A DNA stretch of 63,566 nt from Candidatus Methanomethylicota archaeon (GTDB lineage: Archaea > Thermoproteota > Methanomethylicia > Culexarchaeales > Culexarchaeaceae): contig JAJHRD010000003.1 in assembly GCA_020833005.1 (NCBI GenBank), positions 1-63,566 on the forward strand, in the 5' to 3' direction. Shown piece after piece: positions 1 to 7,942 of this stretch (positions within the stretch are counted from its first letter, which is position 1; each line of letters begins with the position of its first letter). The position numbers and the translations under genes were made by a program. The notes under the pieces are model-generated. The model was not told where the DNA came from, ran no database searches, and was given only the letters and a program-made list of their open reading frames with translations.

Positions 1-469
1 TAGAATCAAATCTCTTGGCAGGTGAACCACTGATAGTGTCTGGAAGTTTATTAACAACATTCAACACACTCCCACTTAGAGGTTTAAGTAAACCTTCAGA
101 ATACAACGTATCAAATAATACTGGCCCTCCACCCCAAGCAACATCAATATCCCCCATAGCATTAATTATACTGACCCACAAATGTGCTGCTGGAATTAAC
201 CACCGAATATCGGTAATATTGTACTTCTTGGCAACAGGTGAGGATAGGAATGCTGTTTCCACCTTCCCTAAAATGTCAAGGCCATGCCTACTAATAACCA
301 CCAAAGTTATCTGCTTAGGCTGAGGAGGCTGACCACCACCCCCAGAACTTGGAGGGGTACTAGGGCTTGGAGGAGGTTGGAATGATTGCCAAACGAAATA
401 ACCACCAATTGCAACAGCCAATGCAATTACAACAAACAATATATACGAATATTTAATTGAACCACTCAA
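1..469 (-). CDS. ABC transporter substrate-binding protein, N-terminal part (runs off left edge)
   Basis: I translated this from the minus strand; only about 156 N-terminal residues are present. It opens with a short polar stretch, one hydrophobic membrane anchor (about residues 7-27, YSYILFVVIALAVAIGGYF), then a Pro/Ser/Gly-rich linker (about 30-50) and an alpha/beta domain starting ITLVVISRHG. The domain contains a WGGGPVLFDTLYSEGLLKPL stretch typical of iron- or polyamine-type extracellular solute-binding proteins. Anchor plus linker plus binding domain is the usual archaeal design for a surface ABC receptor. The start is a TTG at 467-469, because an in-frame stop lies just upstream and no ATG or GTG intervenes. 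Its transporter partners would lie outside the window. The ligand cannot be told. It diverges from the surface protein at 553. Confidence 0.7.
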   Translation of the reverse strand, partial: MSGSIKYSYILFVVIALAVAIGGYFVWQSFQPPPSPSTPPSSGGGGQPPQPKQITLVVISRHGLDILGKVETAFLSSPVAKKYNITDIRWLIPAAHLWVSIINAMGDIDVAWGGGPVLFDTLYSEGLLKPLSGSVLNVVNKLPDTISGSPAKRFDS

Positions 470-552
470 CTCACAGCCACCATTCTTAATTAAAACTCAA
501 CCCAATAATAAGATATAAATATTTTCCAAAACAAAGATTTAAACGATGAGAC

Positions 553-1644
553 ATGAATAGGGCAACCAAAATTCTCGCCCTAACAATACTATTATCAATG
601 CTAATATTCTCCATGGGAATTGCAGAAGCACAAGTGAAGAAGCCAAAGATAGTTGTATGGCTTAAGGGGGCTACTGGTACAGTTAGGCAATATGAAGCTG
701 CTAGAAACGATTTAACCCAATATGAGTGGGTTAATGTAACGGGAACCTTAACCTCAAAAGACCTTGAAGGAGCATTTGCACTAATAGTCATACTAGTGGA
801 TTCATCACAGAAGATCACAAGTGATGAGATAAATGTTATAAAGAATTGGCTTGCCACTGGTAGAAAGCTATTATGGGTTGCAGGAGACTCAGACTATGGA
901 ACAGACATGTATAGGCAAGATACAGTGAATAATTTGCTTAAAAGTGTTGGAAGCGTCTTAAGGGTTGACTTAGCCGAATGTATAGATAAAACCATGAATG
1001 CAGGTGCAGACTATAGGGTTTTAGGGTTATCAGACAAATGTGATGATGAAGTTAAATTCCTAGTTGCAGGGGTTACCAGAGCATTATTCCACGGTCCAGC
1101 AGCAATAGTGGCTGAAGTTGATGGTAAATATGTGGCTTTAAACAAGGAGAAGGTTCCAAACGTTTATAGGATAATGTGGACTTCAGTTAATGGAACTATA
1201 AGTGAATTCAATGAACCACCATCAAAAGTGTATAAGATGGGCGTTTACGATAGGTATGTTCTAATGGCTCTGGAAGTGGATACAGCGAAGAAGAATGTTA
1301 TAATATTGTCTGGAGATGCACCATTCGACCACTATGAGGGGATGTATAAACCAGAACTTGGAAATCCAACGAGGTATGGTGTGCAGTATCCACAGCAAGG
1401 TGCAACCCTCTTAGCAAACATATTAAGCTGGACATGTGATATGGATAAATTCTTCACATACCTATCAATGCCTGGACAAATTTCAAGCCTAAATAAGCAA
1501 GTTTCAGATCTAAGCAAGCAAGTCTCAGACTTACAAGGCCAAGTGGCATACTTGAACTCCATGATGCCAGTATACGCAATAATAGCATTGATAGTGGGGT
1601 TAGTGATAGGATTCGCCATACCAAAGTATATACTCAAAAAATAA
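553..1644 (+). CDS. Secreted, C-terminally membrane-anchored surface protein with GATase-like fold
   Basis: A 363-residue protein of unknown function. Residues 1-26 form a signal peptide (hydrophobic run LALTILLSMLIFSMGIA, cut near AEA). Residues 30-300 look like an alpha/beta domain with successive beta strands (KIVVWL, ALIVILVD, KLLWVAGDSD, NVIILSGDAPFDH), reminiscent of class I amidotransferase-like domains found in archaeal surface proteins, though I see no catalytic Cys-His-Glu triad. Near 310-335 is a short coiled coil with repeated KQVSDL units, followed by a C-terminal membrane helix (about 338-358) and a Lys-rich tail. This layout places the body outside the cell. It diverges from a substrate-binding protein gene across 83 nt, so it may belong to the same surface system. 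A T-run follows the stop. Confidence 0.6.
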   Translation: MNRATKILALTILLSMLIFSMGIAEAQVKKPKIVVWLKGATGTVRQYEAARNDLTQYEWVNVTGTLTSKDLEGAFALIVILVDSSQKITSDEINVIKNWLATGRKLLWVAGDSDYGTDMYRQDTVNNLLKSVGSVLRVDLAECIDKTMNAGADYRVLGLSDKCDDEVKFLVAGVTRALFHGPAAIVAEVDGKYVALNKEKVPNVYRIMWTSVNGTISEFNEPPSKVYKMGVYDRYVLMALEVDTAKKNVIILSGDAPFDHYEGMYKPELGNPTRYGVQYPQQGATLLANILSWTCDMDKFFTYLSMPGQISSLNKQVSDLSKQVSDLQGQVAYLNSMMPVYAIIALIVGLVIGFAIPKYILKK

Positions 1645-1656
1645 ACACAACACACC

Positions 1657-1663
1657 CTTTTTT
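1657..1663 (+). terminator. T-rich archaeal-type terminator after the surface protein gene
   Basis: A C-rich to T-rich switch (CCCTTTTTT) begins 13 nt after the stop at 1644, the simple oligo-T signal used by archaeal RNA polymerase. There is no obvious hairpin. Confidence 0.4.
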
Positions 1664-1760
1664 CTTCCATTTAATATAATTTTATGAGGGAAATGTTACG
1701 TTCATAAAGAACTTCCATGAACTAGCTTCAAATGAGGATAGAAAGATTGTACTGACATTA

Positions 1761-3059
1761 TTGGAGGAAGGAGTTAAAGCATCAGATCCAATAGAAGCCA
1801 TAAAGAATAGCATAAATGTTTATGATGGTAAAATTGTGGTTAAAGGGGTTGAAGAATTTGATTTAAAGAATTTCCATAGAATTATGGTTATTGGTGCTGG
1901 TAAAGCAGCTGCAAGAATGGCTTTAGGCTTAGAATATATTCTTGGAGATGTGATATCGGATGGCATTGTAATAGCCCCAAGGGGGGTTAAATCGAATCCA
2001 AAGAAGATTAAGGTTTTGGAGGGGGATCATCCAATACCAAGCAATAGGAATGTTGAGAATACAGAGAAGATAATAGAACTCTTAAAGGATAGAGATGAAA
2101 TGGATCTGATAATAGTTTTAATATCAGGTGGGGGATCCGCACTACTAACAATACCTGAAAATGGGGTAGAAATAGAGGACATCATTGAAACAAATAAGTT
2201 ACTCTTAAAATGTGGAGCAGACATCAAGGAGATAAATACTGTGAGGAAGCAGATATGTAGAGTTAAGGGTGGAAAATTATTTGCAAGATACATATACCCA
2301 TCAAGAGCACTAACCCTAATAATATCAGATGTTGTGGGGGACGATGTGGAGGTAATAGCTTCAGGACCCACTGCTCCAAGTAAATCCACACCAAAACAGG
2401 CAAAGGAGATTTTAGAGAGGTATGGTATATGGAGTGAAATTCCAATTAGAGTTAGGAAGCGTATAGAGAAGGCGATAATTGAAGGGGGAAATGCTTTCAG
2501 CATGGAAGTGTTTAACAAAGTTAGAAATGTGGTGATATCAAGCAACATACAAACCCTAAAAGCCATCTATGGGAAAGCTGTTATGATGGGTTACAATTCA
2601 ATGATAATATCATCAAGAGTGCAGGGGGAAGCTAGGGAAGTTGGGAAAGTTATTGGGGGAATACTGGTGGAAGCCCATGAAAATGGGATACCAGTAAAAC
2701 CTCCAGCCACATTAATTGCTGGGGGAGAAACTACAGTTACTGTTAGGGGGGAGGGTAGTGGTGGTAGGAATCAGGAATTGGCTTTAAGTGTTGCAAAGAT
2801 AATCAATGGATACAAGGGGGTAACATTTGCATCCATGGGGAGTGATGGAATAGATGGAAATACGGATGCAGCTGGAGCCATAGTGGATTGGGAAACGATA
2901 AGTAAAGCTAGAGGTATGGGGTTAAATGAAGATGAATACCTAAGGAGGAATGATACGTACAATTACTTTAAGAAGCTTGGAAGAAGCCTAATAATCACTG
3001 GGATAACAGAAACAAATGTTAATGATTTAATGATTGGATTAGTGAGTAAGGGTTATTGA
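1761..3059 (+). CDS. Glycerate 2-kinase (GckA/MOFRL family)
   Basis: Phosphorylates D-glycerate to 2-phosphoglycerate with ATP, feeding glycolysis/gluconeogenesis. The 432-residue sequence has the family signatures: MVIGAGKAAARMA near 42-54, the SGGGSALL loop near 121-128, INTVRKQICRVKGGKLF near 158-174, ASGPT near 201-205, and the C-terminal MOFRL domain with GGETTVTVRGEGSGGRNQE near 322-340 and GSDGIDGNTDAAGA near 364-377. The first canonical in-frame start is TTG at 1761, but it has no Shine-Dalgarno. Homology clearly continues upstream: codons from about 1704 read IKNFHELASNEDRKIVLTLL, the usual N-terminus of this family, with no ATG, GTG or TTG before the in-frame stop at 1677. The true start is probably upstream (ATA at 1704, or an ATG disconnected by a 1-nt loss). 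The 3' end overlaps the convergent M20 gene by 7 nt. Confidence 0.9.
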   Translation: MEEGVKASDPIEAIKNSINVYDGKIVVKGVEEFDLKNFHRIMVIGAGKAAARMALGLEYILGDVISDGIVIAPRGVKSNPKKIKVLEGDHPIPSNRNVENTEKIIELLKDRDEMDLIIVLISGGGSALLTIPENGVEIEDIIETNKLLLKCGADIKEINTVRKQICRVKGGKLFARYIYPSRALTLIISDVVGDDVEVIASGPTAPSKSTPKQAKEILERYGIWSEIPIRVRKRIEKAIIEGGNAFSMEVFNKVRNVVISSNIQTLKAIYGKAVMMGYNSMIISSRVQGEAREVGKVIGGILVEAHENGIPVKPPATLIAGGETTVTVRGEGSGGRNQELALSVAKIINGYKGVTFASMGSDGIDGNTDAAGAIVDWETISKARGMGLNEDEYLRRNDTYNYFKKLGRSLIITGITETNVNDLMIGLVSKGY

Positions 3060-4264
3060 ACCTTCACTTCAAGCTTTCTAGATTTAAGCTCACTCTTAGC
3101 TTCATCAATCAACTTCTGATTGATGGCTAAATCAAGGCCAGTTAAGGCTAAGAGTTTAATCCCCAATATGAGTCCCCTATGCCCACCCTCAGACCCTGCA
3201 GCTTTAGCAAACTCCACAGAGTGACCAGGAGTCCCCCTTGGAACTATAGCCACATTTATCTCAAGGGATGGAACCACATGGCTAACGTTACCAAAATCTG
3301 TGGATCCAACATCCTCAACTTGCATTATCTCCTCCAATGATGGAGGCTTAACCCCAACATATTTGAAGTTCTCCATTGCAACCTTAATTAATGTTAGGTT
3401 TGGTATGAAATTCGCATAGGTATTAGCGGTTTTCGTAAACTTGTATTTCGCTCCAGTCTGCAATGATGCCCCCTCAGCACACCTCTTAACCTTCTCAACA
3501 ACCTCCATGAGATAATTTACATCCTCAGCCCTAACGTAAAATCTCCCACAAGTATAATCTGGAACTATATTTGGAGATACACCTCCATTCACAATTACCC
3601 CATGAATCAAAGTCCCCTTAACCAAATGCTGCCTCAAAGCATTTATGGATACAAAGGTTAATATTAGGGCTTCAAGGGCATTAATACCCTTATGGGGAGC
3701 TCCAGCTGCATGTGCAGCTTTACCGAAAAACTCTATTTTGAAAGCCTCTCTAGCAAGGGATCTATATCGCATGGAATCCCTATCAGATGGATGGATCATC
3801 AACGCCACATCAGCCTTAGAAATTTCATCAATCATCAAAACCTTACCACCAGCATTATCCACAGCACCCTCCTCAGCTGGAGTTCCAAAAACCATAACTT
3901 CACAATTCAAACCAGCCTCAGAGGCAATGGTGCTTAAAGTGATAGCTGCACCAATAGCTGCAGTACCAATTATATTATGGCCACATGCATGACCTAAACC
4001 GGGGAGAGCATCATACTCAGCGAGGAAGGCTATTTTGGGGCCTCCAGAACCACAAATCTTCCTGGCAACAAAGGATGTCTCCAATCCAGCAACTCCACGC
4101 TCAACATTAAACCCATAATCCTCCAATTTACTTGACAAAAGTTTTGATGCAAAGTATTCCTTATACCCAAGCTCAGGATTCGCATGTATAGAATCACTCA
4201 ACTTAATCATTTCATTAGAAATCTCATCAACAAAGCGAATCAACTTACCCTTCAAATCTAACAT
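3053..4264 (-). CDS. M20 family metallo-amidohydrolase (AbgB/PM20D2-like)
   Basis: A cytosolic di-zinc hydrolase of 403 residues that should release amino acids from N-acyl amino acids or short peptides. Visible hallmarks are the AEYDALPGLGHACGHN metal site near 82-97, the TPAEEGAVDNAGG catalytic glutamate region near 127-139, the HPSDRD ligand region, a dimerisation domain with the KAAHAAGAPHKGINAL motif near 186-201, and a C-terminal GTPGHS metal-site region. DALPGxGHACGHN plus TPAEE places it in the AbgB-like group rather than with DapE/ArgE. I chose the ATG at 4264 because GGAGGG lies at 4270-4275; an ATG 21 nt upstream lacks such a site. The exact substrate is unknown. A second M20 enzyme is at 52687. 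Confidence 0.85.
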   Translation of the reverse strand: MLDLKGKLIRFVDEISNEMIKLSDSIHANPELGYKEYFASKLLSSKLEDYGFNVERGVAGLETSFVARKICGSGGPKIAFLAEYDALPGLGHACGHNIIGTAAIGAAITLSTIASEAGLNCEVMVFGTPAEEGAVDNAGGKVLMIDEISKADVALMIHPSDRDSMRYRSLAREAFKIEFFGKAAHAAGAPHKGINALEALILTFVSINALRQHLVKGTLIHGVIVNGGVSPNIVPDYTCGRFYVRAEDVNYLMEVVEKVKRCAEGASLQTGAKYKFTKTANTYANFIPNLTLIKVAMENFKYVGVKPPSLEEIMQVEDVGSTDFGNVSHVVPSLEINVAIVPRGTPGHSVEFAKAAGSEGGHRGLILGIKLLALTGLDLAINQKLIDEAKSELKSRKLEVKVQ

Positions 4265-4285
4265 ATCAAACCCTCCATAAATCAT

Positions 4286-4447
4286 ATTGGAGGTATAAGA
4301 TTATGCTATAAAGCATTTAAAAGATTTACGTTCGACTTAATGGAGAGTTATGGAAAGCTAAATTAAGAAGGTAGTGGCATAGCCAAATATTAGAATTTCA
4401 TAGTATTAGTTCCAGTAAACATATCACAGATATGACGAAGTAAAAGT
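4286..4447. other. Intergenic region upstream of the M20 gene, with a promoter-like box
   Basis: This stretch and the pseudogene beside it (to 4644) form the longest gap without an intact gene. On the minus strand a TATA-like CTTTTAAATGC box sits at about 4310-4320, suitably placed for the M20 gene. The region next to the antitoxin remnant is where a toxin gene would be expected, but I see only short stop-rich frames and no readable PIN domain. Confidence 0.35.
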
Positions 4448-4644
4448 TTAATGGCGATCCTCTTCAGAGAACGGTTTTATCCTCCCCTTATCTAAGCCAA
4501 AAACTTCATTAAGCTTCTGTATACGATATTGTTTTATTAGTATCCGTATAGTTTCATCAATAGTGGATGAACCAAACTTTCACGCAACTTCTCTAACATC
4601 TCAAGAGTACTCCTTGAAACCTTAATCGCCACAGTCTCCTCCAT
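4448..4644 (-). pseudogene. Frameshifted ribbon-helix-helix antitoxin (VapB-like) remnant
   Basis: Starting from an ATG at 4642-4644, the frame reads MEETVAIKVSRSTLEMLEKL, a classic ribbon-helix-helix DNA-binding start, then runs to an early stop at 4537-4539 (35 residues). Moving to the next frame at about 4577-4582 continues with FGSSTIDETIRILIKQYR and then QKLNEVFGLDKGRIKPFSEE to a stop at 4448. STIDETIRILIKQ is the second half of the RHH domain of VapB-type antitoxins. One missing A in the run before the break (GAAAG where GAAAAG would give EKFG) explains everything, so this is a one-base deletion or a sequencing error. No VapC toxin is readable next door. If the frame is restored the protein would be about 65 residues. 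Confidence 0.65.
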
Positions 4645-4714
4645 AATATCACCGATAAAATGTCTTCCAGGCTACCCCCATCATGCTTAATACTTAATTT
4701 ATTTATGGTTTTGT

Positions 4715-5395
4715 TTAATTATATAGGAGTTTTTGAAGCCAATTTGGAAGTTCTGCAACGCTATTCAACACGATCTTTGCACCTGCAGCTCTCAATTCAT
4801 CCTCACTTCGCACACCAGTCTTCACTGCCACTGGAAATGCATTTAAAGCTAATGCTGGAATTATGTCGATAATGCTATCACCAACAACTATAACTTCGGT
4901 GGGGTTTAATTGCATTAAGCTTATGGCTTTCGCTAAATGTTCCACGTGAGGCTTAAAATTTCTAACATCATCCCTAGTGACCACAACGTCAAAGAACCTT
5001 TTCAAGTTAAATTTATCTAAAACCATTTCCGTTGATCTACGACTATTTAACGTTATTAAGCCACATTTAAACCCAATGCTCCTAACAAAATTTAAGGCTT
5101 CATATGCGCCTTCAATCAAGCTAGTTCTATTTGAAGCTTCAACTTCATATGACTCTATGATTTTAAATAGAGTTGATGATACATGATCAATAAACCACTT
5201 TTGAACCTTCATACCCTCAAGTACCCTAATAGTCTTCCTAACCATAGATATGGGATAATCTGCTTCCGAATATATTTGAAAGTGAATGTTAAACTTCCTC
5301 AAGCATTTCAGAATATCCTTCGTTAAATTAACCCTATCAACTGAATATCGAATTAAAGTTCCATCCAAATCGAAGAGCACACCACGGAAATTCAA
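4715..5395 (-). CDS. HAD-superfamily hydrolase (phosphoglycolate phosphatase-like)
   Basis: A 226-residue soluble phosphatase with all four HAD motifs: motif I DLDGTL near 9-14 (nucleophile and acid-base aspartates), motif II in GLITLNSRRS near 113-122, motif III lysine in RNFKPHVEHLAKA near 147-159, and motif IV VGDSIIDIIPA near 172-182. The helical segment between motifs I and II is a type C1 cap. This looks like the phosphoglycolate phosphatase/beta-phosphoglucomutase branch, but substrates in this group cannot be assigned from sequence. The start is a TTG at 5393-5395 preceded by GGTG at a spacing of five. It is a single gene, divergent from the PLP enzyme at 5467. Confidence 0.85.
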   Translation of the reverse strand: MNFRGVLFDLDGTLIRYSVDRVNLTKDILKCLRKFNIHFQIYSEADYPISMVRKTIRVLEGMKVQKWFIDHVSSTLFKIIESYEVEASNRTSLIEGAYEALNFVRSIGFKCGLITLNSRRSTEMVLDKFNLKRFFDVVVTRDDVRNFKPHVEHLAKAISLMQLNPTEVIVVGDSIIDIIPALALNAFPVAVKTGVRSEDELRAAGAKIVLNSVAELPNWLQKLLYN

Positions 5396-5431
5396 AGGGA
5401 CACCATAGAGATGGAGGGGATAGTTAAAATA

Positions 5432-5441
5432 AAACTTTAAT
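5432..5441 (+). promoter_or_regulatory. TATA-like box of the PLP-enzyme gene
   Basis: An AAACTTTAAT element is centred about 29 nt before the ATG at 5467. This spacing predicts a leaderless or near-leaderless transcript, consistent with the lack of a Shine-Dalgarno there. Confidence 0.4.
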
Positions 5442-5466
5442 TCTCCATATTGACAAACATTTAGTC

Positions 5467-6639
5467 ATGAGATATGGTACTAAAGCTGTATGGGTTGGAA
5501 ATGAGCCAGACTACACTGGAGCAGTTGTTCCACCAATATACATGGTATCAACATTTAGGCAAACGGATCCAGAAATAAAAGATAAATATGTTTACACTAG
5601 ACTTGGAAATCCAACAATTGAAAGACTTGAGAGGAAGATTGCAGCGCTGGAAGAGGGGAAGTATGCAATAGCCACATCTTCAGGGATGGCTGCAATAGAC
5701 ACAGTACTAAGACTACTGAAACCTGGAGACGAAATAATAACAATGGAAACACTCTACGCCACAACCATAAACCTCATGAAAACAACATACGCTCAGTATG
5801 GTGTAAAAGTGAAATTCATAGACCTAACAAAAACTGAGAATCTTGTGGGGAATATAAGTAGGGAAACCAGGATGATCTATTTTGAAACACCAACAAACCC
5901 ATTATTGAAAATAGTGGATATAGAAGAAGTGTGTAAGATAGTTAAGGATGAAAATAGTGAAGCAATAATTGTGGTGGATAATACCTTTGCATCCCCATAC
6001 AATCAAAGACCATTAACTCTAGGTGCAGACATAGTAGTCCACAGCACCACCAAATACATAGGGGGGCATAGCGACATCATAGGTGGAGCCATAATAACAA
6101 ACAATGAGGAAATATACAAGAAGTTGAGAGCTAACATAACAAGTAGTGGTGGAGTACCAAGCCCATTCGATGCATGGCTAATATTGAGAAGTATAAGAAC
6201 ATTCCATGTGAGAATGGAGAGACATAATTACAATGCAATGAGAATAGCGCAATACCTATCAGGGAAGGAAGATGTGGAGAAAACATATTACCCTGGATTA
6301 AAGAGTCATGAGGGACATGAAATCGCAAAGAAACAGATGAAAACACCATATGGAAGTGAAGGTTATGGTGGAATGATATCATTCCAACTTAAAGCAGATA
6401 TAAAGGGGGTTAGGAAATTCTTGAAAAGTTTAAAGATAATAGCATTAGCAGTAAGTCTTGGAGGGACGGAATCACTAATAGTTCACCCAGCAAGTATGCC
6501 ACCATACAAACCACTAACAATGGAAGAGAAGGAGAGAATGGGAATATGGGATAACCTAATAAGATTCTCAGTGGGAATTGAAGATGTGGAAGACCTCATA
6601 GAAGACCTTGAAACAGCATTTAAAGAGATGAAGAAATAG
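5467..6639 (+). CDS. Cys/Met-metabolism PLP-dependent enzyme (cystathionine gamma-lyase/synthase family)
   Basis: A 390-residue fold-type I PLP enzyme. It shows the family pattern: YTRLGNPTIERLERKIAALE near 37-56, SSGMAAIDTVL near 71-81 (phosphate-binding loop), TPTNPLLKIVDI near 141-152, VVDNTFASPYNQRP near 169-182 (the Asp that pairs with the pyridine nitrogen), and the Schiff-base lysine in VHSTTKYIGGHSDIIGG near 190-206. The C-terminus has the SLGGTESLIVHPASM substrate-binding stretch. Family members perform gamma-elimination or gamma-replacement on cystathionine, methionine or O-acyl-homoserine; sequence alone does not separate these. No sulfur-assimilation gene is adjacent. It is monocistronic, with the flavoprotein gene converging from the right. 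Confidence 0.9.
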   Translation: MRYGTKAVWVGNEPDYTGAVVPPIYMVSTFRQTDPEIKDKYVYTRLGNPTIERLERKIAALEEGKYAIATSSGMAAIDTVLRLLKPGDEIITMETLYATTINLMKTTYAQYGVKVKFIDLTKTENLVGNISRETRMIYFETPTNPLLKIVDIEEVCKIVKDENSEAIIVVDNTFASPYNQRPLTLGADIVVHSTTKYIGGHSDIIGGAIITNNEEIYKKLRANITSSGGVPSPFDAWLILRSIRTFHVRMERHNYNAMRIAQYLSGKEDVEKTYYPGLKSHEGHEIAKKQMKTPYGSEGYGGMISFQLKADIKGVRKFLKSLKIIALAVSLGGTESLIVHPASMPPYKPLTMEEKERMGIWDNLIRFSVGIEDVEDLIEDLETAFKEMKK

Positions 6640-6680
6640 AAGTGTAAAGGTGGCTTTACCAAGATAATGGCAACATATAA

Positions 6681-7898
6681 TTACTTTCTAAATTTCAAAG
6701 CCAATTCACCAATCTTAACACCAAACTTCTTTGCATTATCCAAATCAGAAGATGAAGGTGCACCTCTAACTGTAAGGAATGGTTCAACAAGATTAAAGCC
6801 CATACTCTTAAGTCTACCCATCAGAATACTGTAGGCGGATGGACCCCAACCATAACACCCGAATATTGAAGCATACCTACCAACCCCAAGCTTCTTAACT
6901 TCAATGAAATCCAACACATTAAGGATTGTTGGGAAAACGTTGGCATCATATGTTGGTGTACCAAATACCAGTACTGGAGCATCCAAAACCTCCTTAAGTA
7001 TGAAGCTCACATTAACCCTTGAAGCATCAAATGAAGCCACCCTAACACCAGTGGATTCAACACCCATACCAATAGCCTCAGCCAACATCTTCGTATGACC
7101 ATACATCGAACCATAAATTAACACAACTTTAACTTCAAATTCAGGTTTACTCCATGAAACATACTTATCAACAATTAAACGTGGATTAAACTTGTATATG
7201 GGTCCATGGGAGGGGGCAATTATCTTGAAATTTAAACCTAAACTTGAAAGCTTCTCCACAGCTTTAATAACATGTTCACGATAACCTACAACTATATTTG
7301 AAAAGTACCTCTTAGCTTCATCCAAGTAAATGTTTAAGTCAACTTCATTATCGAATAATTTACCATTTAAAGCTCCAAAGGATCCAAATGCATCACAGCT
7401 AAATAGAACCCCCTCAAGTTTTAGGAAGCTCATCATGGTGTCAGGCCAATGAAGCCATGGAGTTAAGTGAAATGTCAAAGTATCTCCACCAATATCCATA
7501 GACATACCATCATTAACAGATTTAACCATGTCTTCACCCAGATTGAAGAAGGCTTTATGTAAATTGACAGCGAATGGGGAGCATAAAATCTTGCAATTTA
7601 CAGCTTCCCTCAAAAGTGCAAGTATGGATCCACTATGATCATGCTCCAAGTGATGTGAAACTAAGAAGTCGATGCTCTTCAAATCCACCAAACCCTTCAA
7701 ATCCTCAATGAACCTTTCAGAGAACCTTTGAGGAACAGTGTCTAATAGTATGGTCTTCTCATCACCAAAGATTATATATGAATTATAGCTTACACCCAAG
7801 GGTAAAGGCCATAACGATTCAAATAAGTCTAAATCCTTGTCATCATAACTCAAGCAGTAAACCCTATCAGATACCTTCCCCACAGTCATAATCGACAC
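6681..7898 (-). CDS. A-type flavoprotein (FprA/ROO family), oxygen- or NO-reducing
   Basis: A 405-residue cytosolic flavodiiron protein. The N-terminal metallo-beta-lactamase domain carries the diiron ligands: H83-x-E85-x-D87-H88 in SHHLEHDHSGS, the histidine of LHWPDTMM, the aspartate of FSCDAFGSFG, and the histidine of APSHGPIYK. The C-terminal flavodoxin domain starts near 256 with YGSMYGHTKMLAEAI (FMN phosphate loop) and continues with FGTPTYDANVFP. No rubredoxin domain is fused, so electrons come from a separate donor, F420H2 in methanogen homologues or rubredoxin in others. The role is removal of O2 or NO, which fits an anaerobe. It is a single gene facing the PLP enzyme. Confidence 0.92.
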   Translation of the reverse strand: MSIMTVGKVSDRVYCLSYDDKDLDLFESLWPLPLGVSYNSYIIFGDEKTILLDTVPQRFSERFIEDLKGLVDLKSIDFLVSHHLEHDHSGSILALLREAVNCKILCSPFAVNLHKAFFNLGEDMVKSVNDGMSMDIGGDTLTFHLTPWLHWPDTMMSFLKLEGVLFSCDAFGSFGALNGKLFDNEVDLNIYLDEAKRYFSNIVVGYREHVIKAVEKLSSLGLNFKIIAPSHGPIYKFNPRLIVDKYVSWSKPEFEVKVVLIYGSMYGHTKMLAEAIGMGVESTGVRVASFDASRVNVSFILKEVLDAPVLVFGTPTYDANVFPTILNVLDFIEVKKLGVGRYASIFGCYGWGPSAYSILMGRLKSMGFNLVEPFLTVRGAPSSSDLDNAKKFGVKIGELALKFRK

Positions 7899-7942
7899 TT
7901 GTTAATGTATTTATTACATAGGTAAATTTAACGATTTCTAAA

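Noticed and set aside
1501-1550. Short direct repeat in DNA encoding KQVSDL units
   Set aside because: It is a coiled-coil heptad-like coding repeat within the surface protein, not a separate repeat element.
2027-2566. A 179-codon open frame on the minus strand
   Set aside because: It lies wholly inside the glycerate 2-kinase gene on the opposite strand; its translation has no recognisable motif, while the plus frame matches a known family throughout.
4286-4447. A possible VapC toxin remnant after the broken antitoxin
   Set aside because: One frame gives FVISVICLLELIL, which faintly resembles a PIN helix, but stops interrupt it and no acidic catalytic residues are readable.
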